Positions 45,001 to 50,401 of a stretch of 64,000 nt of DNA are shown in pieces. Numbering within the stretch: position 1 is the stretch's first letter; each line of letters opens with the position of its first letter. Below the pieces are notes generated by a model. The model ran no database searches. It saw only the letters and a program-made list of their open reading frames with translations, and was not told where the DNA came from. This DNA is from Aquirufa rosea (GTDB lineage: Bacteria > Bacteroidota > Bacteroidia > Cytophagales > Spirosomataceae), in assembly GCF_004118285.1 (NCBI RefSeq), contig NZ_SDHY01000002.1, positions 186,001 through 250,000 on the forward strand, given 5' to 3'. Both the position numbers and the translations under genes were made by a program.

Positions 45001-45707
45001 CCTTTAAATTCACCCATTATTCCTAGCTCAATAGATTGCCCTGAAACAGAAGCATCAAAGTCTTGAACAATATTTCCATATAAATCCAAAACAGTCAATG
45101 TATTAATCCCTGTAAATGCTTTTCCAATTATTTGAGGATAAGTGATATCGACCTGAATACTAGCTACTGAACTTGGCTTAACGTCTATCCATAATCCTTC
45201 ACTAGTTGAAATAGTACCATCGGTAACTTGGACATTGACCTTCTCTGCTCGATACAAATACAGATCAAGTACCGTCTCACCTTTGATGAATTTTATCTTT
45301 AAAGATTCATTGAAATTATTCGACTGATCTCCATACAGCCCATTACTATTTACATTGGGATTGTAAGCAGTATTAGGAGACTGACTCGCACCCGAAAAAA
45401 CTAAATTGACATCAGCATATCCACCTTTAAAATTCGTATCCAATAAACCATTTTCATCTACTGCTCTAATTTTAATAGTCTGAAAAGTTCCTGCTATTTG
45501 TAACCCATTCCCAACAATTTCAAAATGGGTTGCCGCTAATGCCGTGGACGAAGGAGATAAGCTGGTACTTTTTGAAAAAGCAGAAATGGAAATTAGACAC
45601 AAGCCCATTAGCCATCTTCCAGCAAGGCTGGAGAAAATAGCCATTTTTGCCAATGCATAGCAAAAGCTAATCTTCCGATTGTTAATAATTTTATTAGTGG
45701 CAAACAT
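36066..45707 (-). CDS. Giant T9SS-exported surface protein with six repeated adhesin-like modules, a degenerate zincin-like domain and a TSP3 repeat array
   Basis: 3213 residues in one frame. A signal-peptide-like segment lies at about 22-45 (a start at M22 is possible). Four long modules fill about residues 60-1140, each ending with a pattern like GNxxxDFDA, then DFxxGxADLTxLG. Residues about 1140-1480 resemble a zinc peptidase but with YEFGR (1267-1271) where HExxH should be. A beta-rich domain, a short TSP3 stretch near 1700 and an Ig-like domain (LNILANDDFIP) follow. Two more modules run to about 2300, then 22 aspartate-rich TSP3-type units to about 3110. The last 95 residues (ISPNQDGLNDVLIIPGIF, IYNRWGELVY) are the CHU_C/gliding-motility C-terminal type B T9SS signal. 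Role in adhesion or as a calcium-stiffened stalk is inferred. Confidence 0.9.
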   Translation of the reverse strand: MFATNKIINNRKISFCYALAKMAIFSSLAGRWLMGLCLISISAFSKSTSLSPSSTALAATHFEIVGNGLQIAGTFQTIKIRAVDENGLLDTNFKGGYADVNLVFSGASQSPNTAYNPNVNSNGLYGDQSNNFNESLKIKFIKGETVLDLYLYRAEKVNVQVTDGTISTSEGLWIDVKPSSVASIQVDITYPQIIGKAFTGINTLTVLDLYGNIVQDFDASVSGQSIELGIMGEFKGKLTGLSGGSVLNSSDDFVKGVANLTGRLMYLGEEDYIRISSNLKGKNEIRGQSIGFQINNNPDLKFSLMGNVTQEAGTTQPITINLKDINGQKLTFYSGKKSVQFKAVINGTMEQVIAKVNNQSINTPIDVEFVSGEAKVELMLNKASPILFTVREAGIATNEPLLIEVTPSHFAKFQLIISNKQYVESTWVDSNQLIALDNFGNIITDFDASLNPITVSTTMNGQVLGLGKDNNNILNQKTDFKLGLADLTSLGISYQGAIGEGTFTFRSANGVEVKSPLIIIYPNYQNIYPLKIQGDSLWTAGKSQVVKVSLLDTLGNIYYAFNGIKSVIFTGAGKPLSSNFQALAYNNLNVPIPFGQATALNFTAGVAQVQVTLYKAETTSLGAYELGTLLPLEKNKLKINVLASSVYQLLPQLASPQNNSQPFTGVNTLTVADEYGNTCLDFNAAENPISLSSSSATKLGFKNASDQPLLNRASDFTQGVADLTALGFYFSGATGNVQINFTSSTGFSGLSNTIRIDKFIPITYYSLNGTSNTVKAGNSQWVEIKAIDLQGNLVTDYQGTKAIIFSGARAIGNFKPIVQDSAGLSTATFGQVININFKNGKAFVKMTLYLAELAAISLKENSNQGVISLSDWLVQVQANQVAKMFASISSPQTNGQKFVGTNTLTVQDAFGNICLDFDASKNPIQISTNTNASFLFGNAENVLNKSSDFVNGVANLTALGLSYYSSSIRTKKQTTWSKLDKTLSTNVDPSAPNFIFSLSADSSLISMTVSNMKISGEVERLAISGSSVQFLGRSQYIQIQALDAQGIWVRTYSGTKSLVFTESVSKNIGAIASTVLGINMGSNTSVDFFEGKATVEIILNNLADKDTIQVQEGTLSSSLPIDKLIVQILPAEISNPSTGNQYELTSDIYFSFNARQIPVWSIKGRNVVLRIDKSYITNDQLNDFSTLVKLIERTDAIYDFYKNTLGYEPAGGNPNFGNRASVFFGKPSCGSGCGLVGAKGIEVSGFDNMFFNIKNNTNVNRDVILAYEFGRNFFDFSSKVLFPYNPNTNEKNGGMAEAFASLFTAYAFDTILSDNEQRVFNESLLNISWFKENFIGYINDLDANPYNVWAKWDRIGYNDYNRGTGTNTDDETAWKPVGLLEGIFSTFGKDKLFPKFFLELRKMPKVNTIEDALSNIAQATANCTQTNVLPFFKNVAKFNLNAATESSINALPSHADRLIRYEDVLWFITPFHTIRLNIRSINYLNTTHKYVLKKGAVVISSSTHGNNEIPYSILGNQNEVTLTVEMQDAAGNVLDSYLVLIKKRHQINLLDYPNDLHAFYLANRSTKISRLSGGQVLIENLSPAMYDHGLLRRNFRIARDRKMRFITSANRIGPNFVGSQVVNYADVHTSSTTFSIGSLRLGYDIGKNDGSNYYTLNHYANSNQFLKTGSNLSIMSVGIESIGYNQKTYFSTLEYRDETDTDGDGIIDFEDNCPAVFNPGQQDLDQDGLGDSCDDDLDNDGNPNASDPNPTIPKAVPDNKQQSFRDGPITLNILANDDFIPSNLLILSRIGGTAQGMVSFNPNEGTMTYVPLASEVDSVTIIYQVCNVNTGVCATAKVTLLDITQASKFLLSGNNQQLAGSSQVIHLRAVNSQNVVMTNYTGTKNLVVGSILSASSTSPFSARANGISFGQTSPVVFNQGEADISVELFTAGLDTLFAMEGVIQTQSADRLAVEVLAKSFHHLAVTLQSPQVLNTAFYGTNVLSALDEYNNPIIDFNASNNPVLIQSVKSANVTRLSGGNLLNLTSDFVKGRADLTSLGLRYSGVAGIDTLIFTPSSGIGTRAALDLVDQIIDPSHLQIVGDSIQLAGSQQVLTVKVLNALGQVVNTYSGTKTVVISGANPSYLSQFPFALDKDHQARRLGFATSVEFVQGLASIPLTLFATELAKIQIKIISDDLVNTPLFLVRVKSGTFSQFSIQMTSPQTTETPFVGVNKLIALDEFGNIVEDYDAAINPVEVSTDLPGFVIGLSGGDKLNKSTDFVRGIADLSSLGFTYLGREGKGFFTFRSQSGVRVKSPLIEISMADFDGDGIPNFMECYQTYTLLGTCQDFDGDGLVNSLDTDSDGDGIPDEREKNRDSDGDKHADYLDLDSDNDGILDSIEGEFDPDGDGIPNYLDLDSDNDGILDAWEATDNKRGAIDENYDGRVDIKGQLPDANGNGLADFLEIGFGGKPAPIPDTDRDGKPDYIDLDSDNDGIWDAQEGTADLDGDSFPNYRDLDSDGDWLGDQDERNVDNDEDGLANFIDLDSDNDGIPDAWEGKNKCALCQSLKDDLDDGWDDRGQYVQVIDTDADGTSDFLDLDSDNDCIPDRIELGADGDGDEIPNFRDLDSDNDGMPDSLEAGECQNPRDSDQDGLHDFEDNDSDNDGIPDVVEAGRIPTKPVDTDADGKPDYLDLDSDGDTIPDEVEAGKNPKIPVDSDRDGLADYQDEDSDNDSIPDSVEAGKNPDKPVDSDLDLLLDYIDLDSDNDGMLDSLEAGPIPNKPLDTDGDGQEDFRDLDSDGDGLIDQLEAIDFMHPVDTDQDSLPDYRDTDSDNDGIPDRVEAVDFSNPIDTDLDGLSDYRDTDSDQDGMLDSLEAGKDAIHPLDSDGDAKPDYRDTDSDNDGIPDVVEAGSDPSKPLDTDGDGQEDFRDIDSDNDTIPDAIEAGSDPLIPVDSDKDALPDYRDMDSDGDSIPDLIEAGLNPLKPVDTDDDTLPDYIDLDSDNDSIPDRVEVGPDVYHPWDTDGDGKYDFRDIDSDNDLIPDQLEVGPDVNNPIDSDQDGMPDYRDIDSDNNGLTDTVEAGPDPLHPLDTDSDGIADYRDVDDDNDGILDIYENDINYGALPDCDKDGIDNRLDADICDIFAPQAISPNQDGLNDVLIIPGIFRMQPNHLYIYNRWGELVYETENYQNNWGGLTDKTLGVLTNDGRLPDGTYYYTVDFNGKYPTIRTFVYINRLAK
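36371..38806 (-). repeat. TSP3-like calcium-binding repeat array inside the giant protein gene
   Basis: The coding sequence contains 22 copies of a unit built on DSDNDGIPDxxE, in the second half regularly paired with a DTDGDGxxDYRD half-unit to give about 34 residues (102 bp) per period. The aspartate spacing DxDxDGxxD matches thrombospondin type 3 calcium sites. Copies differ at the nucleotide level, so the array is old rather than freshly expanded. It is protein-coding, not CRISPR. Confidence 0.9.
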
Positions 45708-46126
45708 CCATCAAACGATTCTACTCGCTGGTACTTAATTTCAGGATTCTGGTAGCAGATACTCTCTTGTTTGGAATAAATTGAATCCCTTTATCGGGTA
45801 TCTAGGATATACCAAACCCTGAAAACAATAAATATTCCTTGTGACTCAAATGAATTAATGGCAATTTCATTTTACCATTATTTCAGGACCAGGCTGAAAA
45901 AAAATGAACCTATAAATTCCAAAAGAATTTATCTAGAATAGCCGAAAAAATGCATGAAAAGTGGCCCAAAGGGGCTTGAGTTTTAGAACACATGGTATAA
46001 ATTTTTAGTGGTTAGCGCTTTTTAGCAAGGCTAAACTAGAAAATACAAGCCTTTCTTCCAAGTAAATTTCAATAAAATTTGTACTCATTTATTTGGAGTG
46101 GCAGTAAAATTCTTAATAAGTCCCGA
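45708..46126. other. Intergenic region between the giant-protein gene and the tyrosine operon promoter
   Basis: This 419-bp stretch has no credible ORF on either strand. I see one small AT-rich inverted repeat (ATAAATTC and GAATTTAT near 45911-45932) and no other structure. It must hold the promoter of the minus-strand giant gene, but no exact TAnnTTTG was found there. Confidence 0.6.
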
Positions 46127-46157
46127 TTTGCATAAAAACATTTTTTTTATACCTTTG
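46127..46157 (+). promoter_or_regulatory. Bacteroidota-type promoter of the tyrosine leader and operon
   Basis: TTTG (46127-46130), 19 bp spacer, then TACCTTTG (46150-46157). Both boxes match the -33 TTTG / -7 TAnnTTTG consensus, making this the best promoter in the window. Transcription should begin about 46161-46165, at the leader-peptide ATG. Confidence 0.8.
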
Positions 46158-46161
46158 GCAC

Positions 46162-46227
46162 ATGATTATGCATTCAACTACTTATTACTATGCTTATTAT
46201 TACGCAGGATATTCATCCTGCCAATAG
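46162..46227 (+). CDS. Tyrosine-rich leader peptide of the aminotransferase-tyrA operon
   Basis: An ATG-to-TAG ORF of 21 codons encodes MIMHSTT, then YYYAYYYAGY, then SSCQ. Seven of 21 residues are tyrosine, six of them in two triplets, which by chance in 21 codons is very unlikely. It stands between an excellent promoter and a terminator-like hairpin, in front of two genes for the last steps of tyrosine synthesis. The position and composition are those of classical attenuation leader peptides (as with his, trp or phe leaders), where a ribosome waits at codons of the scarce amino acid. A second in-frame ATG at 46168 could also be the start, since the predicted transcription start is at or just before the first ATG. 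Confidence 0.88.
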   Translation: MIMHSTTYYYAYYYAGYSSCQ

Positions 46228-46293
46228 GCTATTGTAGGTATAGATTTAATTTAAACTTATTATGAGCCGGCCCCAAGTCGGTTTTTTTGTTTT
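46204..46293 (+). promoter_or_regulatory. Tyrosine attenuator: alternative hairpins and terminator
   Basis: Hairpin A: GCAGGAT (46204-46210), ATTC loop, ATCCTGC (46215-46221), right behind the Tyr codons. Hairpin B: CAATA (46222-46226), GGC, TATTG (46230-46234), excluding the outer part of A if CCT/AGG pairing (46217-46219 with 46236-46238) is added. Terminator: GAGCCG (46264-46269) with CGGTTT (46279-46284), then a T-run to 46288. GGCTAT next to the leader stop (46227-46232) can pair with AT-AGCC (46262-46268, G bulged), which would break the terminator. A ribosome at the stop codon would cover GGCTAT and allow termination; a ribosome stalled at Tyr codons would leave it free. The pairings are seen; the switching order is inferred. 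Confidence 0.75.
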
Positions 46294-47469
46294 ATGAGCT
46301 TTCACATTTCTCCCGCTTCTCGATTAGAGGTAGTCAAGGAATACTACTTTTCTACCAAGCTAAAGCAAATAGCTGCCTTAAAAGCCTCAGGTATCCCTGT
46401 GCTAAATCTTGGCATAGGCAGCCCCGATCTAGCTCCTTCCGATGCCACCATCCAGGCATTGGTAGAAAGCGCCCAGAAAAAAGAAAATCATGCCTACCAA
46501 GCCTACCAAGGAATTCCAGCATTGCGTACGGCATTTGCTAATTTTTATCAGAAGCATTATCAGGTAAACTTAGACCCTAATGGGGAGATCCTCCCTTTAA
46601 TCGGCTCTAAAGAGGGTATCATGCACATCGCCATGGCTTACTTGGAAAAAGGGGATATTACCCTTATACCCAATCCTGGATATCCTACCTATCAAGCCGC
46701 ATGCGCGCTTACCGGCGCGGAGGTGCAAAGCTATGAGCTTACTGAGGCGAATGGTTGGCTGCCAGATTTGGTGGAATTGGCCAAACGCGATTTATCCCGG
46801 GTTAAAATCATGTGGGTCAACTACCCTCATATGCCTACGGGCGCCCAAGCCAATGTAGCTTTTTTTGAGAAACTCCGCGATTTCGCTCTGACTCATTCCA
46901 TCTTATTGGTCAATGACAACCCATATAGCTTTATCTTGAATCAACATCCCAATAGCATGCTGAGTATTCCTGGCATGAAGGAAGTGGCGATTGAACTCAA
47001 TTCCCTTTCCAAATCCCACAATATGGCTGGATGGCGCATTGGGGCAGTGCTGGGCCAACAAAAATTCCTTGCTCCCATTTTGACATTCAAATCAAATATG
47101 GACTCTGGTATGTTTTTACCGCTCCAAGAAGCAGCTGTAAAGGCATTGGAGTCAAATGAAGTGTGGTTTGCTCAACAAAACAAGATCTACGCTGCCCGAC
47201 AAAAAGTCGTATTTCAATTAATGGATTTATTGGAATGCAGCTATGACCCAAATCAAAGCGGCATGTTCGTTTGGGCGAAAGTACCGAGTAAATACAAAGA
47301 TGGCTACGAACTTTCCGACAAAATTTTGGACGAAAATGCCGTATTTATCACCCCTGGAGGCATATTTGGAAGTCAAGGAAATGCTTATATCCGTATTTCA
47401 CTCTGTGCTCCCATTTCCCTTTTTGAAACCGCTATTCAACGTATAAAAACTCAATCGAATGGAATCTAA
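46294..47469 (+). CDS. Class I/II PLP aminotransferase, probable tyrosine-pathway enzyme
   Basis: 391-residue fold-type I aminotransferase. It has VLNLGIGSPDLAPSDATI near the start, GSKEGIMHIAMAYLEKGD (cofactor phosphate loop), NPGYPTYQ, the VNYPHMPTGA loop (one change from the usual NNPTG), LVNDNPYS with the pyridine-binding aspartate, and Schiff-base K240 in NSLSKSHNMAGWRIG. The tail contains a substrate-carboxylate arginine in AYIRISLC. It overlaps tyrA by 11 bp, and the leader peptide ahead is tyrosine-specific, so transamination of 4-hydroxyphenylpyruvate (or prephenate) is the likely job. Homologues are often named only as LL-diaminopimelate or aspartate-type aminotransferases by similarity. 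Confidence 0.9.
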   Translation: MSFHISPASRLEVVKEYYFSTKLKQIAALKASGIPVLNLGIGSPDLAPSDATIQALVESAQKKENHAYQAYQGIPALRTAFANFYQKHYQVNLDPNGEILPLIGSKEGIMHIAMAYLEKGDITLIPNPGYPTYQAACALTGAEVQSYELTEANGWLPDLVELAKRDLSRVKIMWVNYPHMPTGAQANVAFFEKLRDFALTHSILLVNDNPYSFILNQHPNSMLSIPGMKEVAIELNSLSKSHNMAGWRIGAVLGQQKFLAPILTFKSNMDSGMFLPLQEAAVKALESNEVWFAQQNKIYAARQKVVFQLMDLLECSYDPNQSGMFVWAKVPSKYKDGYELSDKILDENAVFITPGGIFGSQGNAYIRISLCAPISLFETAIQRIKTQSNGI

Positions 47470-48322
47470 TAAAGTAGTTGGCATATTAGGTATTGGATTA
47501 ATTGGAGGATCCATGGCCTTGGGTCTCCGACAAAGTGGATGGGCTAAAGAGTGCATCGGCATAAATACCAATCGTCCAAACCAGAAAAGGGCTTTGGAAT
47601 TGGGCTTAATCGATCGTCTATTGCCTATGAAAGAGGCTTTGGAAGTGATCGATGTATTGATTTTAGCTACACCTGTGGACAATTTGGTGGAACAATTACC
47701 TCAAGTGTTAGACCAATTCAATGATAAACAGATTGTGATTGAAGTTGGATCTACCAAAAGCCCCATCTATGAGGCTTTGAAAAACCATCCTAAAAGAAAG
47801 CAGTTTGTTTCTACCCACCCCATGGCTGGAACAGAGTTCTCCGGTCCGGAAGCTGCTATTGAAGGTTTGTTCATCGGTAAGCGCTGCGTGATTTGCGATG
47901 CTGAATTGAGTGATGCTGAGGCTGAAAAAACCATTGAAAGTCTGTATCAAGATGGCCTTCAAATGAACTTGATTTACATGGATTCCATCAGTCATGATGT
48001 TCACACGGCATATATTTCACATATTTCACATATTTGTTCTTTTGCTTTAGCCAATACGGTTTTGGAAAAGGAAAAAGATGAAAAGCGCATTTTTGAATTG
48101 GCCTCCACGGGTTTTGAGTCTACCGTTCGTTTGGCTAAATCATCCCCAGAAACATGGATTCAGATATTTCATCAAAACCAAGAAAACCTCTTGGATGTGC
48201 TAGATGAATACATCAATACCCTCCTAAAATATAAAGGTTTAATGCTCTCTGGTAGTTATGAAAAACTCAAGGAAGAGTTGGCCAAGGCCAATGACATAGG
48301 CCGAATTCTTAACCGCAAATAA
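47459..48322 (+). CDS. tyrA: Prephenate dehydrogenase
   Basis: Oxidative decarboxylation of prephenate to 4-hydroxyphenylpyruvate, the committed step of tyrosine synthesis. 287 residues. The NAD-binding motif is GILGIGLIGGSMALGLR (about 9-25). VIEVGSTKSPIYEAL, then THPMAGTEFSGPEAA with the catalytic histidine region and ISHDVHTAYISHISH, the substrate-binding helix, follow. There is no chorismate mutase or ACT domain, so this is the short monofunctional form. Its start overlaps the aminotransferase 3' end by 11 bp (translational coupling), and both are controlled by the upstream tyrosine attenuator. pheA and aroF/aroG, which accompany tyrA in many Bacteroidota, are absent here. Confidence 0.95.
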   Translation: MESNKVVGILGIGLIGGSMALGLRQSGWAKECIGINTNRPNQKRALELGLIDRLLPMKEALEVIDVLILATPVDNLVEQLPQVLDQFNDKQIVIEVGSTKSPIYEALKNHPKRKQFVSTHPMAGTEFSGPEAAIEGLFIGKRCVICDAELSDAEAEKTIESLYQDGLQMNLIYMDSISHDVHTAYISHISHICSFALANTVLEKEKDEKRIFELASTGFESTVRLAKSSPETWIQIFHQNQENLLDVLDEYINTLLKYKGLMLSGSYEKLKEELAKANDIGRILNRK

Positions 48323-48330
48323 ACATAAAA

Positions 48331-48364
48331 GCTCCAGACATCTTTCGACATCTGGAGCATGTTT
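48331..48364. terminator. Hairpin after tyrA, probable terminator
   Basis: Stem GCTCCAGA (48331-48338) with TCTGGAGC (48351-48358), 12-nt loop, 9 bp after the tyrA stop. Only short T-runs follow on either strand, so it is a weaker terminator, possibly serving both convergent genes. Confidence 0.6.
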
Positions 48365-48427
48365 GTATTGCTGATGAAAGCGTAATTAAATGTAAAACGT
48401 TTATAAAAAAACCGATTAATTCACCGA

Positions 48428-50395
48428 TTAATTGCCTTTAGGCGCTCGGTAAGCAAAAGGTTTCCAGGTATTATTTTGTGAATTAATGTCTGGGAAAACA
48501 TGATCTGGATCTATCGTCACAGACTTAATCGGTAAAGTCGTATTGGTTTTAAATTCCCAAGTTCCGCCTCTTTGCCAAATTTCTACCGGGAAGGTATAGC
48601 GCTCCTTTTTACCATCAGCCAACTCCACTTCAACGATACCCGGCATAATCATCTTATCTAAATTTTTAATCGTAATGATGGCTCCATTGGCAGGGTTTTG
48701 GTCGATGTAAACCACTTCACTGACACTTTGATCCAATTTCCACAATTCAAAAAACCATTGTTTCCAAAACCAACCTAAATCCTCCCCAGCACCATCTTCC
48801 ATGGCATGGAAAAAGTCATAAGGCGTAGGATGCTTGAATGCCCAATTTTTAATGTAATTTTTGAAAGCAAAATCAAAACGATCTGGCCCTAAAATATGCT
48901 CACGCAAAATCTTTAATCCAAAACCAGGTTTGTTATAAGCTTCCCAGCCTAAATTTCTAGGTTGAACCACGTCCGGAATCGTCATAATAGGATCCGCCGT
49001 CTCCCTAAACATAGGTTTAGCAATTTGATGCATATCAAACTTCCTATTTTTATACTCCCCATTGTTAAAGGCATCAGTCGAATAGAAATTGATGAAGGTA
49101 TTAAATCCTTCATCCATCCATGGGAATTTACGCTCGTTGGTTCCCACAATCATCGGAAACCAGTTGTGTCCAAACTCATGGTCAGTAACTCCCCACAAAG
49201 CGGCTGTTTGATCTTTAAAACCACAAAATATGATTCCAGGATATTCCATACCAGACACAATTCCCGCTACGTTAGTGGCAGTTGGGTAGGTATACTCATA
49301 TAGCCATTTAGAATAGTACTCAATGGAAGCCTTCACGTATTCCGTCGATCTTGCCCAAGAATTCTTCCCGTCAGATTCTACCGGATAAACAGAAACTGCC
49401 ATGGACTTTTTACCACTAGGTAAATTAATTTTGGCAGCATCCATGATAAAGGATTTGGAAGTGGCAAATGCCACATCACGTGCATTTAAACATTTAAACT
49501 TCCATGTCAAACGATCCTTAGCTGGTCGAGATGCAGGATTGGTCACTTCATCTGCCCCACGAATAATCACTGTGGTTTCTGAGTTGGCTGCCGAATTCCA
49601 ACGCTTTAATTGCTCGGCAGTAAATACCTCAGAAGGGTTAATAAGTTCCCCGGAACCCACAACAATATGCGAAGCAGGCACATTGATGGAATATTCAAAA
49701 TTGCCATATTCCAAATAAAATTCACCTGCCCCTAAATAGGGCAATACGTTCCATCCCTCGATATCATCATACACACACATACGAGGGAACCATTGGGCCA
49801 CCTGGAATATCATGCCATTCTTTGTGTCCTGCAATCCCATGCGGTCAGAGGCATTTTGTGGAGAAGTAAATGAATAGACAATTTTAATCTTAGCAATACC
49901 TGTTTTTTCAGGCATAGCTTGCGCCAGACGAATCTGCATGCGGGTATCCTCCACGATAAATGGTGTCGCTTTCCCATCTACCCATACACTTTCTATCTTG
50001 TAACCTCCATCAAAACCTACGTTGCCAAAGCGCCCGCCAGAGATAGGAGTTGTTTTCCCTCCTCTTGACTGCGTATTGAAAGAATTCTGATCTAATTGCA
50101 ACCAAAGAAAATTCAGCTTATCTGGGGAATTATTTTTGTAGGTAATCTCTACCTCACCAGAAATCTTTCTTGCCTCCTCATCTAAAGTTGCCAGAATCTT
50201 ATAATCGGCTGAATTTTGCCAATAAGATGGGCCGGGAATTCCCGTTCCTGAGCGGTAAGGGGAATTTGACTGGTAGTTCCAAAGAGGATGGAACAAATCA
50301 TAAGCACTATAAGAAGATTTCGTTTGTGCCCATGCAGTCCATGAGCAAGTCGATAATAGGAATGTTAAAACGAATAGTTTTTTCATATTTTTCAT
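48428..50395 (-). CDS. M1-family aminopeptidase (gluzincin), secreted
   Basis: 655 residues with a signal peptide ending SWTAWAQ. The exopeptidase signature GMEYPG is near residue 380, and the zinc site HEFGHNW near residue 405 with the third ligand in DEGFNTF about 20 residues on, giving HExxH-x18-E. The final third is a beta-sandwich-like domain. It probably degrades peptides in the periplasm. It begins 6 bp after the acyl-CoA dehydrogenase stop, so the two are cotranscribed although no functional link is obvious. A 12-bp direct repeat around ACCGATTAATT covers its stop codon. Confidence 0.92.
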   Translation of the reverse strand: MKNMKKLFVLTFLLSTCSWTAWAQTKSSYSAYDLFHPLWNYQSNSPYRSGTGIPGPSYWQNSADYKILATLDEEARKISGEVEITYKNNSPDKLNFLWLQLDQNSFNTQSRGGKTTPISGGRFGNVGFDGGYKIESVWVDGKATPFIVEDTRMQIRLAQAMPEKTGIAKIKIVYSFTSPQNASDRMGLQDTKNGMIFQVAQWFPRMCVYDDIEGWNVLPYLGAGEFYLEYGNFEYSINVPASHIVVGSGELINPSEVFTAEQLKRWNSAANSETTVIIRGADEVTNPASRPAKDRLTWKFKCLNARDVAFATSKSFIMDAAKINLPSGKKSMAVSVYPVESDGKNSWARSTEYVKASIEYYSKWLYEYTYPTATNVAGIVSGMEYPGIIFCGFKDQTAALWGVTDHEFGHNWFPMIVGTNERKFPWMDEGFNTFINFYSTDAFNNGEYKNRKFDMHQIAKPMFRETADPIMTIPDVVQPRNLGWEAYNKPGFGLKILREHILGPDRFDFAFKNYIKNWAFKHPTPYDFFHAMEDGAGEDLGWFWKQWFFELWKLDQSVSEVVYIDQNPANGAIITIKNLDKMIMPGIVEVELADGKKERYTFPVEIWQRGGTWEFKTNTTLPIKSVTIDPDHVFPDINSQNNTWKPFAYRAPKGN

Positions 50396-50401
50396 AGATT
50401 C

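Noticed and set aside
48003-48030. Short tandem repeat in tyrA (ATTTCACAT copies coding for ISH-ISH)
   Set aside because: The SHISH motif is a normal part of the prephenate dehydrogenase substrate helix, so no special element is needed.
48410-48432. Direct repeat ACCGATTAATT twice in tandem at the M1 peptidase stop
   Set aside because: Only two short copies; likely chance or a small slippage event, no sign of an attachment site.
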